A stretch of 64,000 bases of DNA from Anaerolineaceae bacterium (GCA_029975475.1 JARKPB010000019.1:186001-250000); one strand, 5' to 3'; shown: positions 18,201 through 27,326, numbered from the stretch's first letter. Made by a program: numbers and translations. The notes: generated by a model not told the origin, from the letters alone.

Positions 18201-19952
18201 ATGGCAACCGCTGAATTTACCATTCCCCAACGTTATCCAACCGACCGGCGCGGCGCGGCGCGCTGGATCTTAAGCCACGCGCTGCGCCAGTGGCCGATCC
18301 TGCTGATCGCCCTGATCGGCGCCTTCGGCAACGCCGCGCTGATGGCAGTGGTGCCGGTGCTGACCGGCCGGGCAGTCAACTTTATCAACGGGCAGCCCAC
18401 CGATTTGCGCCCGCTGCTCGGGCTGGTGGGGCTGCTGGCGCTTTCTCAGGTGGTGCGCGGCGCGCTGCAATTCGGGCGCAATTTCGGCTTCGAGGTGATC
18501 GCCCAGCGCATGGAACGCAATGTGCGCGAGGAACTTTACACCAGCCTGCTCGGGAAGAGCATGACCTTTCACGCGCTGCAGCCAGTGGGCGACACGATGG
18601 CGCGGGCGACCAATGACGTCCGTCAGGTCAATTACATGTTCAGCCCCGGCTTTAACATGGTCTTTGGCTCGCTCAACTTTTTGATCATGCCGGTGCTGTT
18701 CGCGCCATCTTACCACCCATCACTGGTGCTCACCCCGCTGCTGTTTATCTTCACCTACGCGGTGGCACTGCGTTTTTACCTGCGCGAGCTCGAGCCGATC
18801 ACGGATGAAGTGCGCCAGTCTTTCGGCGTGCTGAACACGCGCCTCTCCGAAGCGCTGGACGGAATCGAGACGGTCAAAGGCGCCGCGCAAGAAGCGGCGG
18901 AGGTGGCCCGCTTCAATCAAAATGTGGACCGCTACCGCAACGCTTCGGTGAAACAGGGCTTTGTGGAAGCCCGCTTCGTGCCGCTGCTGCTCAACGGCGT
19001 CGCTCTGGCCGCCGGTCTGCTGCATGCCCTGCTGCTCTTCCGCAGCGGCTTGCTGGACCTGGGCGGGGTGGTGGCGTATTACGGCCTGCTCCTGATGCTG
19101 GACTTCCCCACCTTCGCCTCGCTGTGGGCGTATTCGCAGATCGCTTCCGGTCTGGCCGGCGGCCGGCGCATCCTCGAACTGATCAACCGCGAAAACAACC
19201 TGGACCAGAACAGCGCGGGTTATACCGGGCCGCTGAAAGGCGAAGTCGAGTTCCGCGAAGTCACCTTCCGCTACGAGAACGGCGACCCGGCGCTGGAAAA
19301 AGTCTCTTTCAAGGTCAGGTCGGGGCAGACGGTGGCGATCGTCGGGCAGACCGGCGCGGGCAAAACCTCGCTGGTCAAACTGATCAACCGCACCTACGAC
19401 GTCGGAGCGGGTCAGGTGCTGGTGGACGGCGTGGATGTGCGCGACTGGAACCTGGAAGCGCTGCGGCGCGGGATTTCGATCATCGAACAGGATATTTTCC
19501 TCTTCTCGCGCAGTCTGAGCGATAACATTGCCTTTGGCAGGCCCGGCGCCTCCCGGGAAGAGATCGAAGCCGCGGCCAGAGCCGCCCAGGCGGAAGAATT
19601 CATCCTCTCGTTCAAAGACGGTTATCAGACCGTGATCGGCGAGCGCGGTGTGACCCTTTCCGGCGGCCAGCGCCAGCGCATCGCCCTGGCGCGCGCTTTT
19701 TTGACCGACCCGCGCATCCTGGTTCTGGATGATTCGACCAGCGCGATTGACAGCGCCACCGAAGATAAGATCCAGCGCGCGATTTACACCGCCGCACGCG
19801 GGCGCACGACGTTTATCATCACCCACCGCCTGTCTCAAATCCGCTGGGCGGATTTAATTCTGGTCATGCGGCGCGGCAGACTGGTCGCGATGGGCACCCA
19901 TGAAGAGCTGCTAGCCTCCTCCGAGGCTTACCGGCGCATCTTCAGCGAATAA
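18201..19952 (+). CDS. heterodimeric ABC exporter subunit A (degenerate Walker B)
   Basis: 583 residues with a six-helix type-I membrane domain (about 1-330) and an ATPase domain: Walker [10 protein letters not shown], signature LSGGQ, Walker B ILVLDDS and H-loop ITHRLS. The Walker B catalytic Glu is Asp. The neighbour 20 bp downstream has a normal Glu but an altered signature, LSMGQ. In heterodimeric exporters such as TM287/288 this complementary pattern gives one degenerate and one working ATP site. The two genes are therefore one transporter. The substrate cannot be read; lipids, peptides or drugs are usual. Confidence 0.94.
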   Translation: MATAEFTIPQRYPTDRRGAARWILSHALRQWPILLIALIGAFGNAALMAVVPVLTGRAVNFINGQPTDLRPLLGLVGLLALSQVVRGALQFGRNFGFEVIAQRMERNVREELYTSLLGKSMTFHALQPVGDTMARATNDVRQVNYMFSPGFNMVFGSLNFLIMPVLFAPSYHPSLVLTPLLFIFTYAVALRFYLRELEPITDEVRQSFGVLNTRLSEALDGIETVKGAAQEAAEVARFNQNVDRYRNASVKQGFVEARFVPLLLNGVALAAGLLHALLLFRSGLLDLGGVVAYYGLLLMLDFPTFASLWAYSQIASGLAGGRRILELINRENNLDQNSAGYTGPLKGEVEFREVTFRYENGDPALEKVSFKVRSGQTVAIVGQTGAGKTSLVKLINRTYDVGAGQVLVDGVDVRDWNLEALRRGISIIEQDIFLFSRSLSDNIAFGRPGASREEIEAAARAAQAEEFILSFKDGYQTVIGERGVTLSGGQRQRIALARAFLTDPRILVLDDSTSAIDSATEDKIQRAIYTAARGRTTFIITHRLSQIRWADLILVMRRGRLVAMGTHEELLASSEAYRRIFSE

Positions 19953-19972
19953 GACGGCATTGAAGGTAGGAT

Positions 19973-21802
19973 ATGGGACTTTTTGAAGGACTGGACGCAG
20001 AAGAGTACGACCGCAAGTACAGCGACCGTTATCTGGTGCGGCGCATCGGGCAGTACTTTCGCCCGCACGCGAGCCGTTTGATCTTTGTGATTCTCACCAC
20101 CTTTCTGATCGGCGGGATCTACGCCATGCTGCCGGTGGTGGTCTCTGAGGGGGTCAACCTGATCAAGCAGGACCCGCAGGGACCGCGCCTGCTGCTGATT
20201 CCGCTGGCGGTTCTGGTTCTGGGGGTCGCCGGCTGGTGCATCAACTGGATCAGCCGACGCCAGCTGACCCAGGCAATCGCCGGGGTGGTGGTGGCGCTGG
20301 CTACCGACGCCTTCCGCGCTTCGGCGGAACACGACCTTTCATTTTACGATGAATACCCCTCCGGCAAGGTGGTCTCGCGCATCACCAACGACACTCAGGA
20401 GTTTGGCCAGCTGGTCGGGATGCTGACCGAGGTGATGGCTCAGTTCCTGGACGCCGGCATTCTGGCGGTGATTTTGCTGGTGATTGACTGGCATCTTTCG
20501 CTGTACCTCTTCGCGGTCGTGCCGATCGTGTTCTTCCTCTCCATCGGGTACCGCAAACTGGCGCGCAGGGTGACCATGGCCGGGATGCGCGCGATGGCGA
20601 ACGTCAATTCCACGATCAAAGAAACCGTCAGCGGCATCGCCATCGCCAAAAATTTCCGCCAGGAAGGCAGCATCTTCGCCGATTTTGAAGCGGCAAACAA
20701 CACTTCTTACCAGGTCAATATCCGCCGCGGGCTGGTGCTTTCGGTGGTCTTTCCGGTGCTGAACACGCTGGTCGGCATCTTCGTGGCTCTGATGATCTAC
20801 CTGGGCGGGATGTCGGTGAACGCCGGGATCGTCTCGCTGGGCGCCTGGTACCTCTTCCTGCAGTCCGTGGACCGCTTTATGTTCCCGGTCACCAACCTGG
20901 CTTCTTTCTGGACGACGATCCAGAACGGGCTGTCCGCATCCGAACGCGTCTTCGCGCTGATCGACGCCGAACCGGCGGTCACCCAGACCGCCAGCGAGCC
21001 GGTGGAGAGCCTGAAGGGCGAGATCACCTTTGAGCACGTCCATTTTCATTACAAAACCGGCGAAGTCGTGCTGGAAGACTTCAGCCTGTCGATCTGCCCC
21101 GGTGAAAACCTGGCGCTGGTCGGGCACACCGGCGCGGGCAAGACTTCGATCGCCAAATTGATCGCGCGCTTCTACGAGTTTCAATCCGGGCGCATCCTGG
21201 TGGACGGGCGCGACATCCGCAGCCTCGATCTGGCTGAGTTTCGCCGCCATCTGGGAATTGTCTCCCAGGTGCCGTTCCTGTTTTCCGGCACGGTGTTAGA
21301 AAACATCCGCTACGCGCGCCCGGAAGCCGGAGAAGCCGAAATCGAGGAGCTGGCCGGGCAGATCGGTTCGGGCGAGTGGCTGGAGACGCTGCCGCAGGGG
21401 TTGAAAACCGAGGTCGGAGAGCGCGGCAACCTGCTTTCAATGGGACAGCGCCAGCTGGTGGCGCTGATGCGCGTGCTGGTGCAGCGCCCGGCCATTTTTG
21501 TGCTGGACGAAGCCACCGCCAGTATTGACCCCTTCACCGAGTGGCAGATTCAGCAGGCGCTGAATCTGATCCTCAAGCGCACCACCAGCATCCTGATCGC
21601 TCACCGGCTGTCAACGGTAAAATCCGCCGACCGCATCATCGTGCTGGATCACGGGCGGATCATCGAGGAAGGCAGCCACGAGACGCTGCTGGCCGGCGGC
21701 GGGCATTACGCCGAGCTTTACAATACATATTTCCGCCACCAGTCGCTGGCTTACGTGGAACAGTCGCGCCAGGTTCTGGGTCAGCAGGCGTTCGCGAAGT
21801 AA
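19973..21802 (+). CDS. heterodimeric ABC exporter subunit B (altered signature)
   Basis: 609 residues, type-I exporter layout: N-terminal elbow, six membrane helices, ATPase domain with Walker A GHTGAGKTS, signature LSMGQ, Walker B IFVLDEATASID and H-loop IAHRLS. The catalytic Glu is present. The LSMGQ signature would face the degenerate Walker site of the partner encoded 20 bp upstream. The ribosome site is GGTAGGAT just before the ATG. The 84 bp after the stop, up to the convergent cbiO, hold only a short GC hairpin of doubtful meaning. Confidence 0.94.
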   Translation: MGLFEGLDAEEYDRKYSDRYLVRRIGQYFRPHASRLIFVILTTFLIGGIYAMLPVVVSEGVNLIKQDPQGPRLLLIPLAVLVLGVAGWCINWISRRQLTQAIAGVVVALATDAFRASAEHDLSFYDEYPSGKVVSRITNDTQEFGQLVGMLTEVMAQFLDAGILAVILLVIDWHLSLYLFAVVPIVFFLSIGYRKLARRVTMAGMRAMANVNSTIKETVSGIAIAKNFRQEGSIFADFEAANNTSYQVNIRRGLVLSVVFPVLNTLVGIFVALMIYLGGMSVNAGIVSLGAWYLFLQSVDRFMFPVTNLASFWTTIQNGLSASERVFALIDAEPAVTQTASEPVESLKGEITFEHVHFHYKTGEVVLEDFSLSICPGENLALVGHTGAGKTSIAKLIARFYEFQSGRILVDGRDIRSLDLAEFRRHLGIVSQVPFLFSGTVLENIRYARPEAGEAEIEELAGQIGSGEWLETLPQGLKTEVGERGNLLSMGQRQLVALMRVLVQRPAIFVLDEATASIDPFTEWQIQQALNLILKRTTSILIAHRLSTVKSADRIIVLDHGRIIEEGSHETLLAGGGHYAELYNTYFRHQSLAYVEQSRQVLGQQAFAK

Positions 21803-21886
21803 GGGTTGTTGAAGGGTTCTCTGGCAGCCGTCAGGCTGAATGCGCCAGACGCGCGGCGCGGCCGGCGGAGAGCGGGGGCGAGACGA

Positions 21887-22624
21887 TCAACATTTCAGGG
21901 CTTCCAGGCCGTGGGCTTCCAGCAAGGCTTCATCCGCCAGGATCTGGGCGGTGGGGCCGTCGGCGATCACCCGCCCGCCGTCCATCACCACGGTGCGCGG
22001 CAGCAGTTCGCGCACCATAGCCAGGTCGTGGGTGGCGATGATGGCGGTCTGCGGCAGCTCGCGCAGCAATTCGATCAGCGACCGCCGCGCGCGCGGATCC
22101 AGCCCGGCGGTGGGCTCATCAAGCACCAGCACTTCAGGCTGCATCGAGAGCACGGTGGCGATGGCGATGCGTTTCTTTTCGCCCACGCTGAGATGGTACG
22201 AGGTGCGCTTGAGATAATCGCGCATGTGAACCGCGTCCAGGGCAGCTTCCACCCGGCGGTCAATTTCTTCGCGCGTCAGGCCCTGATAAATCGGCCCAAA
22301 AGCGACGTCGTCGTAAACGGTGGGCGAAAAAAGCTGGTCATCCGGGAGCTGAAAAACCAGCCCGACCAGGGCGCGCACGCGGGCAAGGTTCTTCGGGTTG
22401 ACTTCCAGCCCGCAAATTTCAATCCGCCCGCTCTGCGGGGTGAGAATGCCGTTGAGCTGCAGCAGCAGGGTGGATTTGCCCGCGCCGTTGGGACCCACCA
22501 GGGCGATCTTCTCGCCGGCGGCCACAGAAAGCGTGACCCCCTGCAGCGCGGCGTGTCCGTCCGGGTAGCGGAAGACCAGATTTTCGATCAGAACCGGAGA
22601 GTGATGCATCAGGCCACCATCCAT
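21887..22624 (-). CDS. cbiO: ECF-type cobalt/nickel transporter ATPase CbiO
   Basis: 245 residues, a single ABC ATPase: Walker A GPNGAGKST, signature LSVGE, Walker B VLVLDEPTAGLD and switch His in ATHDL. LSVGEKKRIAIA is characteristic of CbiO/EcfA proteins rather than importers with periplasmic binding proteins. It is the last gene of the cbiM-cbiQ-cbiO operon and its start overlaps cbiQ by 16 bp. It energises uptake by CbiMQ. Whether the ion is cobalt or nickel cannot be decided from the ATPase. Confidence 0.93.
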   Translation of the reverse strand: MDGGLMHHSPVLIENLVFRYPDGHAALQGVTLSVAAGEKIALVGPNGAGKSTLLLQLNGILTPQSGRIEICGLEVNPKNLARVRALVGLVFQLPDDQLFSPTVYDDVAFGPIYQGLTREEIDRRVEAALDAVHMRDYLKRTSYHLSVGEKKRIAIATVLSMQPEVLVLDEPTAGLDPRARRSLIELLRELPQTAIIATHDLAMVRELLPRTVVMDGGRVIADGPTAQILADEALLEAHGLEALKC

Positions 22625-23412
22625 CGAGAAAGAAAGAGGATCAGCGCCAGCAGCAGCAGCCCGGCAGCCAGGATGCCCCAGGCGCGGGCAGACAGCGGCG
22701 GGTGCGGCAGGCTGCGCACCTCGCCGTCATAGCCGCGCGCCAGCATGGCGGTGTAAACGCGGTCGGAACGTTCCAGCGAGCGCAGCAGCAGGCTGCCAGC
22801 CATGCCGCCGGCCACGCGGGCGCGCCAGGCCAGCCCCCCGCCGCGCGGAGCGCCTTCGCGGCTGCCGGATCGGGCTTCGCGCGCGCGCAGCAGCCGCCCG
22901 GCTTCATCCACCAGGACGAACAGATAGCGCCACATCAGGCCGATCACCGCTGCCAGCAGCCGCGGCAGTTTCAGGGCGCGCAGCGCCAGCAGCATCTCGG
23001 GCAGATCGGTGGTGGCCGCCATCAGAACGGCCGCCTGAACCGAGAGCCAGGATTTCACAGCGATGCTGGCGAAGCGCACCAGCCCCGGCCCGCTCAGGGT
23101 GAGCGTCAGGCCGAAGAGGGAAAACCGCGCCAGCGCTTCGCCAGGAATGGTAAAGAGCAGCGGCAGGGCGGCCAGCGCGAAGGGCAGCGCCAGCAGCGAA
23201 CGCCGCAGAAAACGAGCCAGACCGATCTCAGACAGCAGCGCGGCGGACACGGTCAGCGCCAGCAGCAGCACGTAAACAGGCCAGACCCCGAAGGGCAGAA
23301 ACGAGACCGTGAGGATAAATGCCAGGGTCAGCGGCACCTTGACGCGCGCATCCAGGGCGTGGATCAGGCTGCTGCCGGCCAGAAAAGGAGTGAGCGAATT
23401 CGCCCCGCTCAA
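22609..23412 (-). CDS. cbiQ: ECF-type cobalt/nickel transporter transmembrane protein CbiQ
   Basis: 267 residues, with several membrane helices and the cytoplasmic coupling segment of CbiQ/EcfT: a basic region followed by SDRVYTAMLARGYDG, carrying the Ala-Arg-Gly motif that docks to the ATPase. It overlaps cbiM by 4 bp upstream and cbiO by 16 bp downstream, so the three are co-translated. It is the energy-coupling membrane subunit. Confidence 0.93.
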   Translation of the reverse strand: MSGANSLTPFLAGSSLIHALDARVKVPLTLAFILTVSFLPFGVWPVYVLLLALTVSAALLSEIGLARFLRRSLLALPFALAALPLLFTIPGEALARFSLFGLTLTLSGPGLVRFASIAVKSWLSVQAAVLMAATTDLPEMLLALRALKLPRLLAAVIGLMWRYLFVLVDEAGRLLRAREARSGSREGAPRGGGLAWRARVAGGMAGSLLLRSLERSDRVYTAMLARGYDGEVRSLPHPPLSARAWGILAAGLLLLALILFLSRWMVA

Positions 23413-24374
23413 GAGCCGCGCTCCGCTTTGCGGCCGCGGCGCAGGTGCGCCACCCCCAGGGTCACCCCGAGCACAATCACCACACCGATGACCCCGGCGA
23501 TGATGGTGGCGACGGCTTCATTGGAGATGCCCGGAAAGACATAATCGGGGATGATGGCGTACAGCGGTTCGCGGGCCGCGCTGAGGAAGTTTTTCTGTTC
23601 CGCCACCCATTCCAGCCCGTCCGGGTTGGCGGAAGCCAGCGGAGAAAGCACCGCCAGCGCCAGGGCAATCAGCCCCCCGCCGATCAGGACGGATTTGCTG
23701 CTCTTGCCTTCCCCGCTGGCCAAATTGAGCAGGTCGCGGCGGGCGGCGTAGAGGAAAGCCACCGCGCCGAGGGTGATCAGAGCCTCGCCCAGGCCGATCA
23801 GGGCGTGGATACCGGCCATTGCCGGCACGGCGATGTTTGCCGGGGAGGTGCCGGAGAGGGCCAGTTGCAGGGCAGCCGCCAGCGAGGCGATGAAAATCGA
23901 GGTCCAGGCCGCGGTGGCGCTGCCGAGGAAGACGCCCCACCTGGCGCCGCGCGCCAGCCCGGTGACCAGGCGGTAAACCGCGTAAGAGACAAACACGCCG
24001 ACCACGGCCATGTTGAACAGATTGGCGCCCAGAGCCAGCACGCCGCCGTCCTGGAAGATGAGCGCCTGAGTGGCGACCACGGCCGTCATCACCAGCACCG
24101 CCGCCCACGGGCCGAGCACGATGGTGGCAAGCGCAGCGCCGAGCAGGTGTCCGCTGGTGCCGCCGGTCACGGCGAAGTTGAGCATCTGGCCGGCGAAGAT
24201 GGCCGCCGCCAGCACGCCCATCACCGGCACCTGGCGCTCGCCCAGGGTCTTATTCACCTGCCGGAGGGCGGTGAATATGAAGACCGCTGAGACAACCCAC
24301 AGGACGAGGGAAACCAGGGTGGACAGAAAGCCGTCTGGAATGTGCATCTGCACGGGAGCGAAAACGGGAAGCAT
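23409..24374 (-). CDS. cbiM: cobalt/nickel substrate-specific subunit CbiM with fused PDGLE (CbiN-like) tail
   Basis: About 321 residues. The CbiM core has MHIPDGFLS near the N-terminus and a helix region containing GHLLGAALATIVLGPWAA and LGANLFNM. The C-terminal part (about from residue 225) contains NPDGLEWVAEQ, the PDGLE domain that replaces separate CbiN. I set the start at the ATG at 24374 because GAGGAG lies upstream. This leaves eight residues before an internal Met-His; in CbiM the second-position His binds metal, so either this leader is removed or translation starts at the internal Met (24350), which lacks a ribosome site. First gene of cbiMQO, divergent from a Fur-family gene. Confidence 0.9.
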   Translation of the reverse strand: MLPVFAPVQMHIPDGFLSTLVSLVLWVVSAVFIFTALRQVNKTLGERQVPVMGVLAAAIFAGQMLNFAVTGGTSGHLLGAALATIVLGPWAAVLVMTAVVATQALIFQDGGVLALGANLFNMAVVGVFVSYAVYRLVTGLARGARWGVFLGSATAAWTSIFIASLAAALQLALSGTSPANIAVPAMAGIHALIGLGEALITLGAVAFLYAARRDLLNLASGEGKSSKSVLIGGGLIALALAVLSPLASANPDGLEWVAEQKNFLSAAREPLYAIIPDYVFPGISNEAVATIIAGVIGVVIVLGVTLGVAHLRRGRKAERGS

Positions 24375-24407
24375 GATACAATCTCCTCTCAGGTCGTGAA
24401 TAGCCTG

Positions 24408-24451
24408 ATTATAAATCATTAAATCGCAAATGCAATTCTTTGCATTATAAT
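24408..24451. promoter_or_regulatory. shared cbiM/fur divergent promoter with palindromic operator
   Basis: The perfect palindrome AATGCAATTCTTTGCATT (24429-24446; 7-bp arms, 4-bp centre) lies between the divergent genes. On the minus strand, -35 TTGCAT (24430-24435, inside the palindrome), a 16-bp spacer and -10 TATAAT (24408-24413) serve cbiM. On the plus strand, TATAAT (24446-24451) overlaps the other edge and serves the Fur-family gene. One bound regulator could block both. Confidence 0.75.
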
Positions 24452-24476
24452 AGCCTCTACACGGGAACCAACATCC

Positions 24477-24872
24477 ATGCGCGCCTCATCTGTTGACCAT
24501 TATATTCTCCAGGCGCTGGAAGAATCCAGCGAGCATATAACCTCTGCTCAGATTTACGAGCGCGTGCGCGCGCATTTGCCGGCCGTCAACCCCTCAACCG
24601 TCTACCGCGCGCTGGAGCGCCTGGCGCACAACGGCAAAATCTCGATTTCCGACCTGGGGCGCGGGGCGATGGTTTACCAGTCCATGAACGCCGGGGCGCA
24701 CGATCACCTGGTCTGCCAGCGCTGCGGCGAGATCATCCACCTGGAACACGACCGGTTCAAGGAAATCTTCAGCGCGCTGGAAGCCCAGTACGGCTACCGC
24801 ATGGTGACCAACCATCTGGTGCTGTGGGGGCTGTGCCCAGCCTGCCAGAGTGAAAGCGAGGCTGGCGGCTGA
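24477..24872 (+). CDS. Fur-family metalloregulator
   Basis: 131 residues. The N-terminal winged helix carries SAQIYERVRAHLPAVNPSTVYRALERL, the Fur recognition-helix region. The C-terminal part has HDHLVCQRCGEIIHLE and a second CPAC pair for the structural zinc site. Length and motifs fit Fur/Zur/Nur proteins. It is divergent from cbiMQO with a palindrome covering both promoters, so a cobalt- or nickel-responsive (Nur-like) repressor controlling CbiMQO is the best inference; zinc or iron sensing cannot be excluded. Its stop overlaps the start of the next gene by one base. Confidence 0.92.
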   Translation: MRASSVDHYILQALEESSEHITSAQIYERVRAHLPAVNPSTVYRALERLAHNGKISISDLGRGAMVYQSMNAGAHDHLVCQRCGEIIHLEHDRFKEIFSALEAQYGYRMVTNHLVLWGLCPACQSESEAGG

Positions 24873-25714
24873 TGCTGGCGGCTGTGTTTGGGCTGCTGGC
24901 CGCCCTGACCTGGGGCGGCGCGGATTTCGCCGGCGGGCTTTCCAGCCGGCGAATTGGCGCGTTAACCGCCGCCGCGGCCTCCGAATTAGTCGGGCTGGGG
25001 CTGCTGCTCGGGCTGCTGCCGGCTTTTGGGGAGCCGCTGCCGGGCGGGCAGCAGATCGGGCTGGCGCTGGCATCCGGCGTGGTGGGGGTGATGGGGCTGC
25101 TGGCGCTTTACCGCGCGATCGCGGTGGGGCAGATCAGCGTGGCGGCGCCGGTCTCGGCGCTGCTGGCCGCGCTGCTGCCGATCCTCTTCGGGACGCTGAG
25201 CGAGGGCTTTCCGGGCTGGCTGGCGGTGGGCGGCTTCGGACTGGCGCTTGCGGCGGTCTGGCTGATTTCGCAGGGAGACCTGGACGGGCGGGCGCGCCCC
25301 GGGCGGCTGGCGGATTTGCGCCTGGCGCTGCTTGCCGGGCTGGGCTTCGGGCTGTATTTGATCCTGATCCATCAGGCAAGCGGCGATGCGCTGCTCTGGC
25401 CGTTGATTTTCTCGCGCACGGCGGGGACGCTGACCGCGCTGGCGGTGGTGCTGGCGCGCCGTCTGCCCTTCCCGGACCTGCGGCGGGGGACCTGGGCGCT
25501 GGTGCTCTTCAACGGGCTGGGCGACGTGGGCGGGAATCTGTTTTACCTGCTGGCCGGACAGGCCGGGCGCATGGACGTGGCGGCGGCGCTGAGCGCGCTC
25601 TACCCGGCGGGGACGGTCTTTCTGGCCTGGCTGTTGCTGAAGGAGCGCATCAACCGGCCGCAGAAGGTGGGAGTAGCCCTGGCGCTGGCGGCCCTGGTGC
25701 TGCTGGCGGGCTGA
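24872..25714 (+). CDS. EamA/DMT-family transporter
   Basis: 280 residues, almost entirely ten hydrophobic helices in two repeats of five, with the typical opening GLLAALTWGGADFAGG and an EamA C-terminal helix ending LALAALVLLAG. The family exports or imports small metabolites. It overlaps the Fur-family stop (TGATG), so the two are transcribed together; this could hint at a metal-linked role, but substrates of EamA proteins vary widely and none can be read here. Confidence 0.9.
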   Translation: MLAAVFGLLAALTWGGADFAGGLSSRRIGALTAAAASELVGLGLLLGLLPAFGEPLPGGQQIGLALASGVVGVMGLLALYRAIAVGQISVAAPVSALLAALLPILFGTLSEGFPGWLAVGGFGLALAAVWLISQGDLDGRARPGRLADLRLALLAGLGFGLYLILIHQASGDALLWPLIFSRTAGTLTALAVVLARRLPFPDLRRGTWALVLFNGLGDVGGNLFYLLAGQAGRMDVAAALSALYPAGTVFLAWLLLKERINRPQKVGVALALAALVLLAG

Positions 25715-26006
25715 CGGCCGCGGGAGAAGGAGAAGCCTTTCGGTTTCCGCTGCGGATGATGATTTGAAGGGGGGAAAGCCGCTGCTGGGCAGCTGGGCAG
25801 AGCCGGGAGTTGCGTGAGAAAAACCGGGTTCCACCCGGTCAAGCCTTGACCCCCGGCGAGGGGGGGAGAGTAAAACCCAAATTCCAACAAGTCGGCACTG
25901 CTCCTGTGTGGCTGTATTGTGCGCCAGTCGTCGTTAAAAACCACTGAAAGAAGGCATTGTTCAAAAGCCCTGCGCGGGGAGGCGGTGGGTTTGACCTACG
26001 TCTGGA
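25715..26006. other. intergenic region between convergent genes
   Basis: This 292-bp stretch marks the change from GC-rich sequence to the AT-rich gene. It contains a short hairpin (see terminator) and a G-rich run near 25860, but no gene that I can support. Confidence 0.5.
25818..25839 (-). terminator. possible terminator downstream of the AT-rich orphan gene
   Basis: Arms ACCGGGT and ACCCGGT with a TCC loop (25823-25839); on the minus strand the stem is followed by TTTTTCTC. It lies about 170 bp beyond the stop at 26007. Confidence 0.45.
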
Positions 26007-27104
26007 TTATATTTTGCTATCCAAACCGGAAAAATACCCCATCTCAAAATGGCCAGCATCTTCATTATTCTCAATCACCGCAAAGGAATGGTCTGCCCCA
26101 ATGTCTGCTGGGGTAATGCCTGATTTACAGAAGGGATTTTGTATAAACGTTGATCGAAGATTCAAACATTTTTGTGCCTGATCATATACAGATTTAAACA
26201 CTAGAAAGCCAATTATATCCGAATCTTCGTTATGCTGATTTTCGTAAAGAATTCCCGCGGTATCAGTGGTTACGTCTATTCTTCCAGATCCATCCTGAGC
26301 AACCATAAACCGTCGTTCTCCAAAGAGCGCGGCAATTACTTCTTCAGAAGTATCATGATAATCACCTAAATAATAAGCAAAAATTCTGCCTTTTACACCT
26401 GAACTGGCATAGCGGGGGTATTTATCTGATAGTTTATTATATAGTCCTTTACCATCCACAATACGAAACATATTTGAACAGAATGACAATAATAGATGTC
26501 CAGACGAATTGGTTTGAACAAATTCCACACAGATACTTTTATCTTTTCCCTTAATTAGCAAAGGTTTATCTGCCCCGCTTTTAAGCCATTTTTTGATTTT
26601 TTTAATAACCTTCTCGACAGGAGGCAAATCGGCATCATCAATGTAGGTAATATTTAACCAATATGGCTTCTTAATTTCGCGTAAAGCAAAATCCAAAGAT
26701 TTGGTCCATTTTTCGACATCAGCTGTTTTCTGGTGTACCTGTATTGCCATCGCCTCAACAATCACTGGGAATCCATTTATAGTGATAAGGAAATCTGGAG
26801 TTTTATTCCCCATTTTTTCCCCTGCTGAAACACTAAATCTCTTACAAAGCCAATCGTAAAGTCTGACCTCAAACCATGCTCCAAGGAAATTTCCCTCTTG
26901 TTGAAACTGTAAAAAAGTGCTCCTCCACTGTTTGATTTTCCCTCGCGGAATTCCGGGATCTCCCAGTATCCGTTCGACAAGAAGACGTTCCCCCACCAAT
27001 GTATCGTTAAAACAAATATGAAAAGCCGTCGAACAGTTTAACGGTAATTCCCCCGATACATGGTTTTGCTTGTAATCCCGAATAATTGGTGAATCGAATA
27101 CCAT
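26007..27104 (-). CDS. AT-rich orphan protein, PD-(D/E)xK nuclease-like fold suspected
   Basis: 365 residues; family not recognised with certainty. Composition differs sharply from neighbours (many Lys, Ile, Asn; AT-rich third positions), which points to recent acquisition. Around residues 75-125 there is GAWFEVRLYDWLCKRF, then KTPDFLI, then VIVEAMA. This order (Glu on a helix, PD, and an acidic residue after a beta strand) resembles the core of PD-(D/E)xK nuclease-fold proteins, although the canonical Lys is missing, as in several uncharacterised families with an AFFELYLHELL-type helix. The C-terminal ~200 residues are not recognisable. It stands alone with no partner gene. The start has GGGGGGATT before the ATG. 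Function unknown; a defence or DNA-processing role is only a guess. Confidence 0.75.
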   Translation of the reverse strand: MVFDSPIIRDYKQNHVSGELPLNCSTAFHICFNDTLVGERLLVERILGDPGIPRGKIKQWRSTFLQFQQEGNFLGAWFEVRLYDWLCKRFSVSAGEKMGNKTPDFLITINGFPVIVEAMAIQVHQKTADVEKWTKSLDFALREIKKPYWLNITYIDDADLPPVEKVIKKIKKWLKSGADKPLLIKGKDKSICVEFVQTNSSGHLLLSFCSNMFRIVDGKGLYNKLSDKYPRYASSGVKGRIFAYYLGDYHDTSEEVIAALFGERRFMVAQDGSGRIDVTTDTAGILYENQHNEDSDIIGFLVFKSVYDQAQKCLNLRSTFIQNPFCKSGITPADIGADHSFAVIENNEDAGHFEMGYFSGLDSKI

Positions 27105-27297
27105 AATCCCCCCCTTGCTTCAAAGAATGTATATCTACATATTACAACAAATTATCTGTTCTAACCATATTTATAAGCAGAAGGGTTGCTTTTTTAAGAT
27201 TACTAAATCACCACCTTTTCCCCTCTAGACTCTCCCTTTTTCACCGCGACGCCTCCCCCACGGGCGGCGAAACGCGCCCGCGCGCGGGCATCGATTC
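27105..27297. other. intergenic, AT-rich to GC-rich transition
   Basis: The first ~120 bp are AT-rich like the orphan gene and presumably include its promoter. The GC content then rises with a GC-rich repeat-like run near 27270. No coding signal is seen. Confidence 0.45.
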
Positions 27298-27326
27298 TTG
27301 TCTTTCAACCCGGTTTTTTGTATCAT
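27298..27326 (+). promoter_or_regulatory. promoter of the zinc-ribbon membrane gene
   Basis: TTGTCT (27298-27303), a 17-bp spacer and TATCAT (27321-27326) form a plausible sigma-70 promoter. It implies a 5' leader of about 140 nt before the ATG at 27474, and rules out a start near 27318, which would lie upstream of the transcript. Confidence 0.6.

Noticed and set aside
24375-24476. Cobalamin riboswitch upstream of cbiM
   Set aside because: The gap to the divergent gene is only ~100 bp, and the promoter sits ~35-60 bp from the start, leaving no room for the ~200-nt aptamer.
26007-27104. Transposase or prophage gene, because of the AT-rich composition
   Set aside because: No DDE or recombinase motif, no terminal inverted repeats or target duplications visible at its borders, and no phage genes nearby.
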